This document shows, in pieces, positions 36,224 to 44,232 of a stretch of 64,000 bases of DNA; the first letter of the stretch is position 1, and each line of letters begins with the position of its first letter. The stretch spans positions 33,656-97,655 of the forward strand of contig CABZPR010000005.1 in assembly GCA_902527545.1 (NCBI GenBank), in the 5' to 3' direction. A model generated the notes under the pieces. The model saw nothing but the letters and a program-made list of their open reading frames with translations. It did no database searches and was not told where the DNA came from. Position numbers and translations under genes: made by a program. Origin of the DNA: an uncultured Alphaproteobacteria bacterium (lineage in GTDB: Bacteria; Pseudomonadota; Alphaproteobacteria; HIMB59).

Positions 36224-37282
36224 CTATAAGACATTTAGCCCTAAAATTAATATTAAGAAGGTTACTGATACAAGAGATACAATGCTAAAAGTCATACCAA
36301 TTAATATAGTGACATATCCTTGATTAAAGATTTTTCTTAAATCAATAGAGGCTCCAAGGGCTGTAAGAGCTAGACCAAATAGAATTGAAATTAATTTTTC
36401 AAGTATTACTAAAAATTGTATCCATTTCTCATTATCAAAAAAGTATAAGTCCATAATTGAGCGAAAGGTTACAAATAAAATAAAACCCACTACAAAAAGC
36501 GGAATTGAATTAAATATTTTAACAAATACTGATTGACTTTTATTTTTATTATTTTTTGAAGTTTTATTAAAAATTATTAATATCGGTATCAAAACTAAAA
36601 GAAATAAATTTCTAATTATTTTTGTTATCGTAGCGATTTCTAAAGTCTTTTGATTTGGATGTAAATCATTATGAACCATAGCAGCTGCTAAAACTTGACT
36701 TGTATCATGAATGCTAACACCTAAAAAAATGCCTTTAGCTAAGTCTGTCAAAAAAAATAACTCCACAAAAAAAGGATATGTTAATACAGCTATACTTCCC
36801 CATAAAACCACTATTAGTACAGCCACGGCTACATCTTGATCCTTTGATTTTAATATAGTTGAGGAAGCCATAATAGCTGTGACACCACAAATGGATGTAC
36901 CGATTGCTAATAATTTTGATACCCCTTTTTGAGTTGGCAAAAATTTTTTAATTAAAAAATATGCAAGAAAAATGGATAATATTGTAATAATTATGACAAA
37001 TATAGACTCTAAACTGACTCTCCATAACTGAGCCAAACTTATCTTAATACCTAATAAGACAATTGCTAATTGAAGTATATTTTTCTTAATAAATTCTCGA
37101 CCTTCAACAATATTAGAAGATATGGAGAATATATTAAAAAAAAATATTCCTAAAATGAGTGACAGAAGACTTAATGGCAATAATGGTAGGTTAAAGACAT
37201 ATTCTAGGGGTTGCTTTAAAAATATCGCTAGTAGGTAAATAAAAGTTATGAAAAATACACCAATTAAACTTTTATTTAACAT
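36224..37282 (-). CDS. YeiH-family putative sulfate/sulfite exporter
   Basis: Ten-span membrane protein of the YeiH/TauZ (Cons_hypoth698) family, annotated as putative sulfate exporters and linked to sulfonate breakdown in other bacteria. The motif SICGVTAIMASSTILKSKDQ and the GVSIHDTSQVLAAAM region are characteristic. It lies between dmdA (52 nt) and proW (57 nt). Export of sulfite or sulfate from DMSP sulfur would fit the location; this is inferred. Confidence 0.82.
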   Translation of the reverse strand: MLNKSLIGVFFITFIYLLAIFLKQPLEYVFNLPLLPLSLLSLILGIFFFNIFSISSNIVEGREFIKKNILQLAIVLLGIKISLAQLWRVSLESIFVIIITILSIFLAYFLIKKFLPTQKGVSKLLAIGTSICGVTAIMASSTILKSKDQDVAVAVLIVVLWGSIAVLTYPFFVELFFLTDLAKGIFLGVSIHDTSQVLAAAMVHNDLHPNQKTLEIATITKIIRNLFLLVLIPILIIFNKTSKNNKNKSQSVFVKIFNSIPLFVVGFILFVTFRSIMDLYFFDNEKWIQFLVILEKLISILFGLALTALGASIDLRKIFNQGYVTILIGMTFSIVSLVSVTFLILILGLNVL

Positions 37283-37338
37283 ATTGATTAATTAAAATAT
37301 CAGTTAAATTTTTTATAGGTAATAACTTGATTTCTAAT

Positions 37339-38229
37339 TTATTCTCTTGAACCACTTCTATGTTGCTGAATACGATGACCAAATGATTGGGAAACTCTGT
37401 CAAAAATAATAGCCAATGCAACAATTGCTAAACCATTAAATAAACCCATAGCAAAGTATTGATTAGTAATTGCTTTTAAAACGGGTTGACCAAGTCCCTT
37501 AACTCCAATCATTGAGGCAATCACAACCATTGCCAAAGCCATCATGATTGTTTGATTAATTCCTGCAAATATTGTTGGAAGTGCCAAAGGTAATTGTACT
37601 TGAAACAATTTTTGTCTTGGATTAGCACCAAAAGCATCAGCAGCTTCCAAAACTTCTTTATCAACTTCTCTTATACCTAAATTTGTAAGTCTAATGATAG
37701 GTGGGATCGCATATATAACCACAGCTAGAAGCCCGGGAATTTTTCCGATACCCAATAACATAACTACGGGTATTAAATATACGAAGCTTGGCATTGTTTG
37801 CATTACGTCTAGAATAGGTGTGCAAATTCTTTGAGCGCGCTCTGATTTTGCCATAAGCACACCAACGGGTATTCCAATTCCAATAGAAAGCATGGTACAA
37901 ACTCCAATAATACTCACTGTAGACATGGTGTCTTCCCACATGCCAAATATTCCTATAAGCAAAAAGGCAAATAATGAGCCAATAGTTACAGATATTTTTC
38001 TACTACCAAAATAAATTACAGCCAAAAAACATATCAGTACAATTGGCCAAGGCGAATTTTGTAATAATTTTTCAAACCAAACTAGAAAATATAATACAGG
38101 ATCAAATACTGCTTCTATTGTATCACCATATTCTCTTGAAAAAGCTCGATAAGATGCATCAAAACCTTTTTTGATAAATCTAAGTGTTTCTCTGCTAAGT
38201 TCAGGAAACTCTGATAGGAAATCTTCCAT
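37339..38229 (-). CDS. proW: Glycine betaine/proline ABC importer, permease
   Basis: Membrane subunit of the osmoprotectant importer. The transmembrane domain has the BPD motif EAADAFGANPRQKLFQVQLP near residue 205-224, followed by PTIFAGINQTIMMALAMVV. A 95-residue N-terminal extension (FLSEFPELSRETLRFIKKG) precedes the first spans, as in ProW. It follows proX with a hairpin in the 56-nt gap. Confidence 0.93.
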   Translation of the reverse strand: MEDFLSEFPELSRETLRFIKKGFDASYRAFSREYGDTIEAVFDPVLYFLVWFEKLLQNSPWPIVLICFLAVIYFGSRKISVTIGSLFAFLLIGIFGMWEDTMSTVSIIGVCTMLSIGIGIPVGVLMAKSERAQRICTPILDVMQTMPSFVYLIPVVMLLGIGKIPGLLAVVIYAIPPIIRLTNLGIREVDKEVLEAADAFGANPRQKLFQVQLPLALPTIFAGINQTIMMALAMVVIASMIGVKGLGQPVLKAITNQYFAMGLFNGLAIVALAIIFDRVSQSFGHRIQQHRSGSRE

Positions 38230-38242
38230 AAAACTGATAATT

Positions 38243-38267
38243 AGAGGTGGGCTTTAAGCCCACCTCT
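38243..38267 (-). terminator. Stable hairpin between proX and proW
   Basis: AGAGGTGGGC, a 5-nt loop and GCCCACCTCT (38243-38252 with 38258-38267) form a 10-bp stem with no mismatch. On minus, which carries the operon, it is preceded by an A-run and followed by AATTATCAGTTTT, so the terminator is weak. It probably leads to partial read-through or protects the proX message. On plus it has a T-run, but no plus-strand gene precedes it. Confidence 0.6.
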
Positions 38268-38285
38268 TTTTATAAAAATTGATAA

Positions 38286-39278
38286 TTAGTCTATTGCAGC
38301 CTCAACAGCAAGTGTAGTTTCAAAATCTACCCAACTTTTCCACTCTGAGTAATTTTGTAAGAAATAAATTGCTGTGTCTTCACCTGTTGCCTGGTTGTCG
38401 TCCTTCCAAGCTAAAAGCGCATTAACAGTTGAGTTAGGAAGTGCTCTTTTTGAAATGTAGTCCATTCCTGGTCCAGTAGAGTTCATGAAATTATCAGTTA
38501 CAACAGTAAAGACTGATGATACAACCCATGAATTTTTCTGTGGATCTGCACAACCCTCTTGAGAGGTACAAGTACTCCACTCGTCAAAGTCATGAGGTAC
38601 TCCAAAGTCAAGTTTTTTCATTGGATACTTACCTAAAATAGCTGTTGGTGCCCAGTAGTAACCCAGCCAACCTTCACCTTTTTCGTAAGCTTCAGCAATT
38701 GAACCAGCTAATGCTCCACCAGAGCCTGGATCTACAAGATTAAATCCTTTTGACTCAGCATCATATGCTTGGAAAAGGTTTCCTGTACTGATTTGACAGT
38801 TCCATCCAGATGGACATGTATAAAGCGCTGCCCCATCACCCTCTGGGTGAGGAAATAATTCTGGTCTTGCCAGAGCATCATCAACAGTTACGATGTCTGG
38901 GTTTGCATCAGCTAAGTACTGAGGTATCCACCATCCTTCTTCACCAGTATCAGATAAAACTTCAGCGGCGTAGTGAAGTCTTCCCTCACCTACTGCTGCA
39001 TCTAAAGCAATACGAACGGAGTTAATCCATAATTCTGGAGCCACATCTGGCTCACCTTTTTCCATCATTGATGTTGCTGTTGGCATAGTATCACCAGGAA
39101 CTAGTTCAACATCACATCCATATCCCTCTTCAAGGATAAGTTTATCAATGTGGGCAAACATTTCGGCGGATGCCCAGTTCATCTCAGCGATTGTTATTGT
39201 TCCACAATCAGCTTTTGCAACTGAGTTAATTCCAAATAATAGAATTGAGCTCAGAAGTATTTTTTTTATAGAGTTCAT
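38286..39278 (-). CDS. proX: Glycine betaine-binding periplasmic protein
   Basis: Substrate-binding protein of the OpuAC/ProX type that delivers betaine-like compounds to ProW. The start at 39278 follows a GGGAGG ribosome site; an earlier ATG at 39326 would add 16 residues without one. Signal peptide about 1-23 (SVAKA-DCGTI). The sequence DCGTITIAEMNWASAEMFA and PELWINSVRIAL fit the family, and the tryptophan-rich ligand region (WNCQ, GWLGYYWAP) supports trimethylammonium binding. It could bind DMSP as well. Confidence 0.92.
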   Translation of the reverse strand: MNSIKKILLSSILLFGINSVAKADCGTITIAEMNWASAEMFAHIDKLILEEGYGCDVELVPGDTMPTATSMMEKGEPDVAPELWINSVRIALDAAVGEGRLHYAAEVLSDTGEEGWWIPQYLADANPDIVTVDDALARPELFPHPEGDGAALYTCPSGWNCQISTGNLFQAYDAESKGFNLVDPGSGGALAGSIAEAYEKGEGWLGYYWAPTAILGKYPMKKLDFGVPHDFDEWSTCTSQEGCADPQKNSWVVSSVFTVVTDNFMNSTGPGMDYISKRALPNSTVNALLAWKDDNQATGEDTAIYFLQNYSEWKSWVDFETTLAVEAAID

Positions 39279-39392
39279 TACATCCTCCCTGATATAAAAA
39301 TGTAAGATAACATTCCTGTATTGCATTAACAGTGAAAAAATATTGAAAATTTACGCTATTTGACGCAAAAAAATAGAAAATTGTTAATTTAT

Positions 39393-40415
39393 CTATCTTT
39401 TTAGTATTTCAGAAAGTCTTTTTGTTGATAAATAGCCTATTTCGTCATTATGCTTGTTTTTTACAATCAGGCAACTTGGCTTTTCAGAAATAACTTTATC
39501 AATAAATCTATCGATAAAATCATCTTGATCTACAAGCATAGCGTTATCTCTGTTTTGTCCGTTTAATTTTGACATGATGTGCTTTGCTTTGATAACCCTA
39601 GCTCTATTAACATCCTCAACAAAATCTTTTACATATTGTGTCTTTGGACTTAATAAAATATCTGCTGGGATACCCTCTTGATCCATTATGCCATCTTTTA
39701 ATATTGCAATTCTATCTCCAATTTTTAAAGCTTCATCTAGGTCATGAGTGATAAATACAACTGTTTTATGAAGTTCATCTTGAAGTTCCAAAAGGATGTC
39801 TTGCATGTCTTTTCTAATCAATGGATCTAGAGCGCTGAAAGCCTCATCCATCAATAAAATTTCTCCATCGTTTGTTAGGGCTCTTGCAAGGCCAACACGT
39901 TGTTGCATGCCACCAGATAAATGTTGAGGGTATTTTTCCTCATATCCAGATAATCCAACACGATCAATCCATCTTCGTGCCCTAATATCTGACTCTTTTT
40001 CATCAATATTTTGAATGTGAAGACCAAACTTTGTATTTTCTAAAACCGTCTTATGAGGCAACAAAGCAAAACGCTGGAATACCATGGCAGTTTTTGTTCT
40101 CCTGAAATTTCTTAAACTTTCATCATTCATTTTTAAAACATCATCACCATCAACTACTACACTACCATCAGTAGGTTCTATTAATCTATTTATATGTCTT
40201 ATCAATGTAGATTTACCTGAACCAGAAAGGCCCATTACAACTTGAATTGATTTTTCTTTAATGTCCAGATTGATATCTTTTAGACCTAGAACATGATTAT
40301 GCTTTTCTAAAAGTTCATCTTTATTAACACCATTTTTTACTTTCTCTAATGCAGACTTTGGGTTTTTACCAAAAATTTTGAATAAGTTTTTAATTTGAAT
40401 TTTTATTTCGGACAT
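39393..40415 (-). CDS. proV: Glycine betaine ABC importer, ATPase with CBS domain
   Basis: ATP-binding subunit. Walker A GLSGSGKST (62-70), signature LSGGMQQRVGLARAL, Walker B ILLMDEAFSALDP, and a C-terminal CBS-like domain (about 270-340) which in OpuA-type importers senses ionic strength. It is the first gene of the long minus-strand unit and is separated from proX by 114 nt. Confidence 0.94.
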   Translation of the reverse strand: MSEIKIQIKNLFKIFGKNPKSALEKVKNGVNKDELLEKHNHVLGLKDINLDIKEKSIQVVMGLSGSGKSTLIRHINRLIEPTDGSVVVDGDDVLKMNDESLRNFRRTKTAMVFQRFALLPHKTVLENTKFGLHIQNIDEKESDIRARRWIDRVGLSGYEEKYPQHLSGGMQQRVGLARALTNDGEILLMDEAFSALDPLIRKDMQDILLELQDELHKTVVFITHDLDEALKIGDRIAILKDGIMDQEGIPADILLSPKTQYVKDFVEDVNRARVIKAKHIMSKLNGQNRDNAMLVDQDDFIDRFIDKVISEKPSCLIVKNKHNDEIGYLSTKRLSEILKR

Positions 40416-40532
40416 ATTTCGAAGAAGATTTTCTAAAAATTTTATTATTTATATAAATACTTAGCCTCCAAGATTATGTTATTAAAACATTTGAAGCATA
40501 ATCATGCAAATTAATTATGATTATATAAAGAG

Positions 40533-41117
40533 TTACTTTTTTGTAACGGCATATGGTGCAAAAGTGCTATCTGTTTTTTTGGATTTAGATTGAATATTTT
40601 TTGCAGGTATTCCAACCATTATTCCACCTTTTGGGACATCTTTTGTAATAACAGCATTAGATCCAATTCGTGCACAACTTTTTATAATAATTGGCCCTAA
40701 TATTTGTGCCCCAGAGCCCACAATTACATCATCTTCAAGAGTAGGATGTCGCTTGACACCAACTTGTTCTGATGATTTTACAGCAGGCATGATACCTCCT
40801 AAAGTGACACCATGATAAATAGTTACGTTATCTCCTATTTCAGCAGTTTCTCCAATAACAACTCCCATTCCATGATCAATAAAAAAATTTTTTCCTATTT
40901 TAGCAGCAGGATGAATTTCAATACCAGTTAAAAATCTTGATAATTGAGAGACCATTCTTCCTAACAATTTCAAATTTAGTGACCAGATAAAATTTGCGAT
41001 ACGATGAAAGAAAACTGCCTTGACACCAGGGTAGGTTAATATCACGAGTAACAAAGATGTTGCAGCAGGATCTCTTGCCTTTATCGACTCAAAATATTTC
41101 ATCAGATTTTCAAACAT
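40533..41117 (-). CDS. cysE: Serine O-acetyltransferase
   Basis: First step of cysteine synthesis, acetylating serine with acetyl-CoA. The left-handed beta-helix region shows hexapeptide repeats and [22 protein letters not shown] (about 88-109), the SAT signature. At 194 residues it is the short form. It lies upstream of proV, separated by 117 nt with an AT-rich inverted repeat, so it may be a separate unit. A TATATT box touches the ATG, suggesting a leaderless start. Confidence 0.95.
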   Translation of the reverse strand: MFENLMKYFESIKARDPAATSLLLVILTYPGVKAVFFHRIANFIWSLNLKLLGRMVSQLSRFLTGIEIHPAAKIGKNFFIDHGMGVVIGETAEIGDNVTIYHGVTLGGIMPAVKSSEQVGVKRHPTLEDDVIVGSGAQILGPIIIKSCARIGSNAVITKDVPKGGIMVGIPAKNIQSKSKKTDSTFAPYAVTKK

Positions 41118-41124
41118 TAATATA

Positions 41125-41141
41125 CAGATAAGACTTATCTG
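41125..41141. promoter_or_regulatory. Perfect palindrome in the cysE/GNAT divergent gap
   Basis: CAGATAAG (41125-41132), A, CTTATCTG (41134-41141): a 17-bp palindrome 7 nt from the cysE ATG, partly overlapping its likely -35/-10 area. It looks like a repressor site; the regulator is not identified. Confidence 0.45.
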
Positions 41142-41207
41142 CCTAAGATCAAGCGTTTATTATATAAATATGTAAATGATTGAAATTAATTGTTAAATTA
41201 GAGCCTG

Positions 41208-41636
41208 ATGTTTACAATTGAAAAACCTAAAGAAATCCACTTAAACAGTTGGAAAGAAATAATTAATGAAAGTGCATCATCAAATTCTTTTCAATTTCAA
41301 GAAGTAAACTTTAGTTTATTTTGGTCATGCATATTTCAAGATGATTATTTTGCATTTGCTGCAAAAAACGAAGATAAATTTATGGGGATTGTCGTAGCTA
41401 AAATCAACGAAACTTATTACGAGAAGAATATAGTATTAGACGTTTTGTATGTTTTGCAAGACTTCAGAAAAATAGGTGTTGCGAAAGCATTAATGAACAA
41501 AATTGAAGAAATAGCAAAAGAAAAAAATCTTGATCTTGTTATTAAAGGTGTAGAAAAAAGTAACTTACTCGCTCAGAAACTTTTTAAAAATTATGCTGTT
41601 GTCAACAGAACAAGATACCTAAAAAAGCATAATTGA
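41208..41636 (+). CDS. GNAT-family N-acetyltransferase
   Basis: Short acetyltransferase (142 residues) with the acetyl-CoA-binding motif V-x-x-x-x-R/Q-x-x-G/A seen in DVLYVLQDFRKIGVAKALMN (near residue 76-95) and the preceding GIVVAKI strand. The substrate is unknown. It is divergent to cysE across a palindromic site. Confidence 0.72.
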   Translation: MFTIEKPKEIHLNSWKEIINESASSNSFQFQEVNFSLFWSCIFQDDYFAFAAKNEDKFMGIVVAKINETYYEKNIVLDVLYVLQDFRKIGVAKALMNKIEEIAKEKNLDLVIKGVEKSNLLAQKLFKNYAVVNRTRYLKKHN

Positions 41637-41667
41637 TTTTGATAAATAATTATTATATTTAAATATT

Positions 41668-41808
41668 ATGGTTGATCCGAATAAAAATGGCGAAAACTAC
41701 GATAAGAACAATAGGTGGGTGTGGATTATAATTGTTTTAATTACTCTTAGTTCTATCTATGTTATGGCTAAAATATTTATTCAGACACCTTGGCAGTATC
41801 TGTCGTAG
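41668..41808 (+). CDS. 46-residue single-span membrane protein
   Basis: MVDPNKNGENYDKNNRWVWI at the start, then a hydrophobic helix of about 18 residues (17-34) and a short tail ending TPWQYLS. It follows the GNAT gene by 31 nt and its last 32 nt overlap the convergent SbmA-like gene. No family is recognised. Confidence 0.5.
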   Translation: MVDPNKNGENYDKNNRWVWIIIVLITLSSIYVMAKIFIQTPWQYLS

Positions 41809-42787
41809 ACTTAAGTTTTCTCTCAAATTCTCTTAGTCTTTTGTAAACACTTGCAAGCTCAATAATTGTAGGCCATGATTTTAACAAGTACTGCATTGAT
41901 CCCTCAACCCTGCCAAAAGCACGAATAATTTGTTGCATAACACCAAGGGTAATAATACCTGCAACAATTGCAGGAGCTAAAAATACATAAGCACTTAGAA
42001 CATTAGCCTGCAAATAAGCAATTCTTCCAATATTAAAGTACAAGTACCGAATATATGAGAGAAAATGAATTTTTCTTACATCATCAAATAATTCTTCTAT
42101 AGTTTTTGGACGAATAGTTTCGTCATCTTCGGCAATAACTAAAACTTTTCTGTAAGCTGCCTCTTGTTTTTGTAAATCATATTCTACACCAACAAGTCTG
42201 AGAATTATTCCAAGGAGTATTAAAAAAACTGTTCCACCAACCGACCAAATTAATGCACCAACAACTAAACCATACTCCCAATCGCCAAAAAAGAATATCG
42301 GAATACCAGCACTAAGTCCTAATAAGATTGGAAGGAATTGTACTATTATCATAACCGACTCAATTAAACTTGTTCCTAGACCTTCCATAATTCTACCAAA
42401 CTTAATGGTGTCCTCTTGAACTCTTTGAGCAGCACCTTCTATTGTACGGGCATAGTTATAAACACTGTGATACCACTCGACCATAGCAGTTCTCCATCTA
42501 AATAAGAAATGTGCAGTGAAAAAACTTACCAAAACTGCAATGGCCACATATATACCTGCAAGTGTTATAAAAGATAGTAAGCCCGCCCAATATTCTTCAA
42601 TTGTAATTGAATTTGGCTCAGCGAGAGCTTTTTGAATCATATCATAGAAAGTACCAAACCACTCGTTGATCCTGACATCAATTTCTACTTGCACCCAAAG
42701 ACTACCTAATATAGCAACTGACCCCATCCATGCCCATAGAAACCATTTTCTTGAGTTAAAAAATCTAAACATTTGATTTTGCAACAA
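41777..42787 (-). CDS. sbmA: SbmA/BacA-family peptide transporter
   Basis: Eight-span inner-membrane protein importing peptides (proline-rich antimicrobials, microcins). The family pattern RKWFLWAWMGSVAILGSLW at the N-terminus, the loop EWYHSVYNYARTIEGAAQRV (near residue 104-123), GVEYDLQKQEAAYRK and SYIRYLYFNIGRIAYLQAN are clear. The 336-residue length is short of E. coli SbmA (406). It lacks an ABC ATPase domain, as expected for this proton-driven group. Confidence 0.9.
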   Translation of the reverse strand: MLQNQMFRFFNSRKWFLWAWMGSVAILGSLWVQVEIDVRINEWFGTFYDMIQKALAEPNSITIEEYWAGLLSFITLAGIYVAIAVLVSFFTAHFLFRWRTAMVEWYHSVYNYARTIEGAAQRVQEDTIKFGRIMEGLGTSLIESVMIIVQFLPILLGLSAGIPIFFFGDWEYGLVVGALIWSVGGTVFLILLGIILRLVGVEYDLQKQEAAYRKVLVIAEDDETIRPKTIEELFDDVRKIHFLSYIRYLYFNIGRIAYLQANVLSAYVFLAPAIVAGIITLGVMQQIIRAFGRVEGSMQYLLKSWPTIIELASVYKRLREFERKLKSTTDTAKVSE

Positions 42788-42875
42788 TAATTGAAAAATT
42801 ATAGTTTTTGAAGACCTAAAAGTGCTTCAATACGCTTAATTTATTTAAATCCTCCTGTGCATGTATAATGCTTTC

Positions 42876-43352
42876 ATGCCAAGTATTAAGGATATTAAGA
42901 AGATTAAACTTAATGATGAATATATATTTTTTGGTCCTGAGTCTATAGTAAGTGAAATCGCAGATAGTATGGATATAAAAAATATAGGCGCTGTTCCTAT
43001 ACTGAATGAACAAAAAATATTACTTGGTGTTGTTTCAGAAAGAGACATAGTCAGAAAATGTGTTAAAGACGGTAGAGATCCAGATTTGGTCACAGCATCA
43101 GATATTATGACATCTGAAATTATAACTGTGGACTTAAAAACTTCCTCAGAAATTGCAATAAAAATTATGGGGGAAAATAACATAAGGCACCTACCAGTAG
43201 TAGATGATCAAAATAAATTAATAAATTTTATTTCTCATAGAGACCTTATAAGTTCTGTTAGAGATAGCACAAAACTAAATATAATTTTAATTACATTTAT
43301 ATGTATGATTATTCCGATAGTATTTTTAGTTAAGTCATTTGGCTGGATATGA
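42876..43352 (+). CDS. Two-CBS-domain protein with C-terminal membrane helix
   Basis: Residues about 1-125 are a CBS pair (GAVPILNEQKILLGVVSERD and HLPVVDDQNKLINFISHRDL are the repeat cores), followed by a membrane span (LIITFICMIIPIVFLVK). The ATG at 42876 is preferred because TATAAT (42864-42869) ends 6 nt before it; the 42861 ATG overlaps that box. The function of the small CBS proteins is unknown; they often bind adenosine nucleotides. It ends in an ATGA overlap with rmlA. Confidence 0.75.
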   Translation: MPSIKDIKKIKLNDEYIFFGPESIVSEIADSMDIKNIGAVPILNEQKILLGVVSERDIVRKCVKDGRDPDLVTASDIMTSEIITVDLKTSSEIAIKIMGENNIRHLPVVDDQNKLINFISHRDLISSVRDSTKLNIILITFICMIIPIVFLVKSFGWI

Positions 43353-44230
43353 AAACTAAAGGTATTATTCTTGCTGCTGGTAAGGGTACAAGATTAATGC
43401 CCGCAACAATACCTGCCTCAAAACCTTTGTTGCCTCTTTACGATAAACCTATGATTTATTATCCACTCGAGACTTTAGTAAGATTAGGAATTAAAGATAT
43501 ATTGTTTATTGTTCAAGAGGACGACCTTACAATATTCAAAAAAACATTTGGAACAGGATCAGTGGTTGGTCTTAATTTTTCATATGAAGTCCAAAAAATT
43601 CAAAGGGGGATAGCAGATGCTTACTTTATTGCTGAAAAATTTTTAGACAGTAGCCCATCAGTATTAGCATTAAGTGATAATGTTTTTCTTGGAAAAAATT
43701 ATTTTGACTATGCAAACTCTGCTCTTCTTAAGATGCAAGAGAATGGCGGAAGTGTATTTGGATTGCCAGTTCCAGATCCAGAAAAATTTGGTGTTATTGA
43801 ATTAGATAACAATAAAAATATTGTTGGTATTGAAGAAAAACCATCAAAACCTAAAAGTAATTTGATTATTCCTGGTTTATATTTTTTTGACTCTGAAGCT
43901 TCAAAATTTGCAAAAACACTCAAACCATCAAACAGAGGCGAATTAGAAATAACTGATCTAATTAAAATATATTTATCTGAAAAAAAACTTGCTTTAGAAA
44001 TTTTGGACGACTCAATTGTTTGGCATGATACTGGTAATGCAAAGGCTCTACTAGAGGCAGCACAAAAAGTAAAATTATATGAGCAAAATAACAACGTAAA
44101 AATTGGCTCTTATGAAATAGCTTCCTACGAACAAGGCTTTATAAACAAAAGTAAGCTAAATGATATTGCAGAAAAATTAATTAAATCTGATTACGGACAA
44201 TATATCAAAGAATATCTAACTCGAAATTAA
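43349..44230 (+). CDS. rmlA: Glucose-1-phosphate thymidylyltransferase
   Basis: First enzyme of dTDP-sugar synthesis. The nucleotidyltransferase motif IILAAGKGTRLMPAT (6-20), KPMIYYPLETL, a conserved LALSDNVFLG, IVGIEEKPSKPKSN, and the C-terminal GELEITDLIKIYL and WHDTGNAKALLEA match RmlA. GalU is an alternative but has a different C-terminus. rmlB, C and D are not in the window. Confidence 0.9.
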   Translation: MKTKGIILAAGKGTRLMPATIPASKPLLPLYDKPMIYYPLETLVRLGIKDILFIVQEDDLTIFKKTFGTGSVVGLNFSYEVQKIQRGIADAYFIAEKFLDSSPSVLALSDNVFLGKNYFDYANSALLKMQENGGSVFGLPVPDPEKFGVIELDNNKNIVGIEEKPSKPKSNLIIPGLYFFDSEASKFAKTLKPSNRGELEITDLIKIYLSEKKLALEILDDSIVWHDTGNAKALLEAAQKVKLYEQNNNVKIGSYEIASYEQGFINKSKLNDIAEKLIKSDYGQYIKEYLTRN

Positions 44231-44232
44231 TC

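Noticed and set aside
40498..40524. ATAATCAT...ATGATTAT inverted repeat between cysE and proV
   Set aside because: It has only A/T-rich arms with an 11-nt spacer; in DNA this AT-rich such repeats occur by chance.
43349..44230. GalU (UTP-glucose-1-phosphate uridylyltransferase)
   Set aside because: The ending GELEITDL...WHDTGNAKALLEA...YGQYIKEYL fits RmlA better than GalU.
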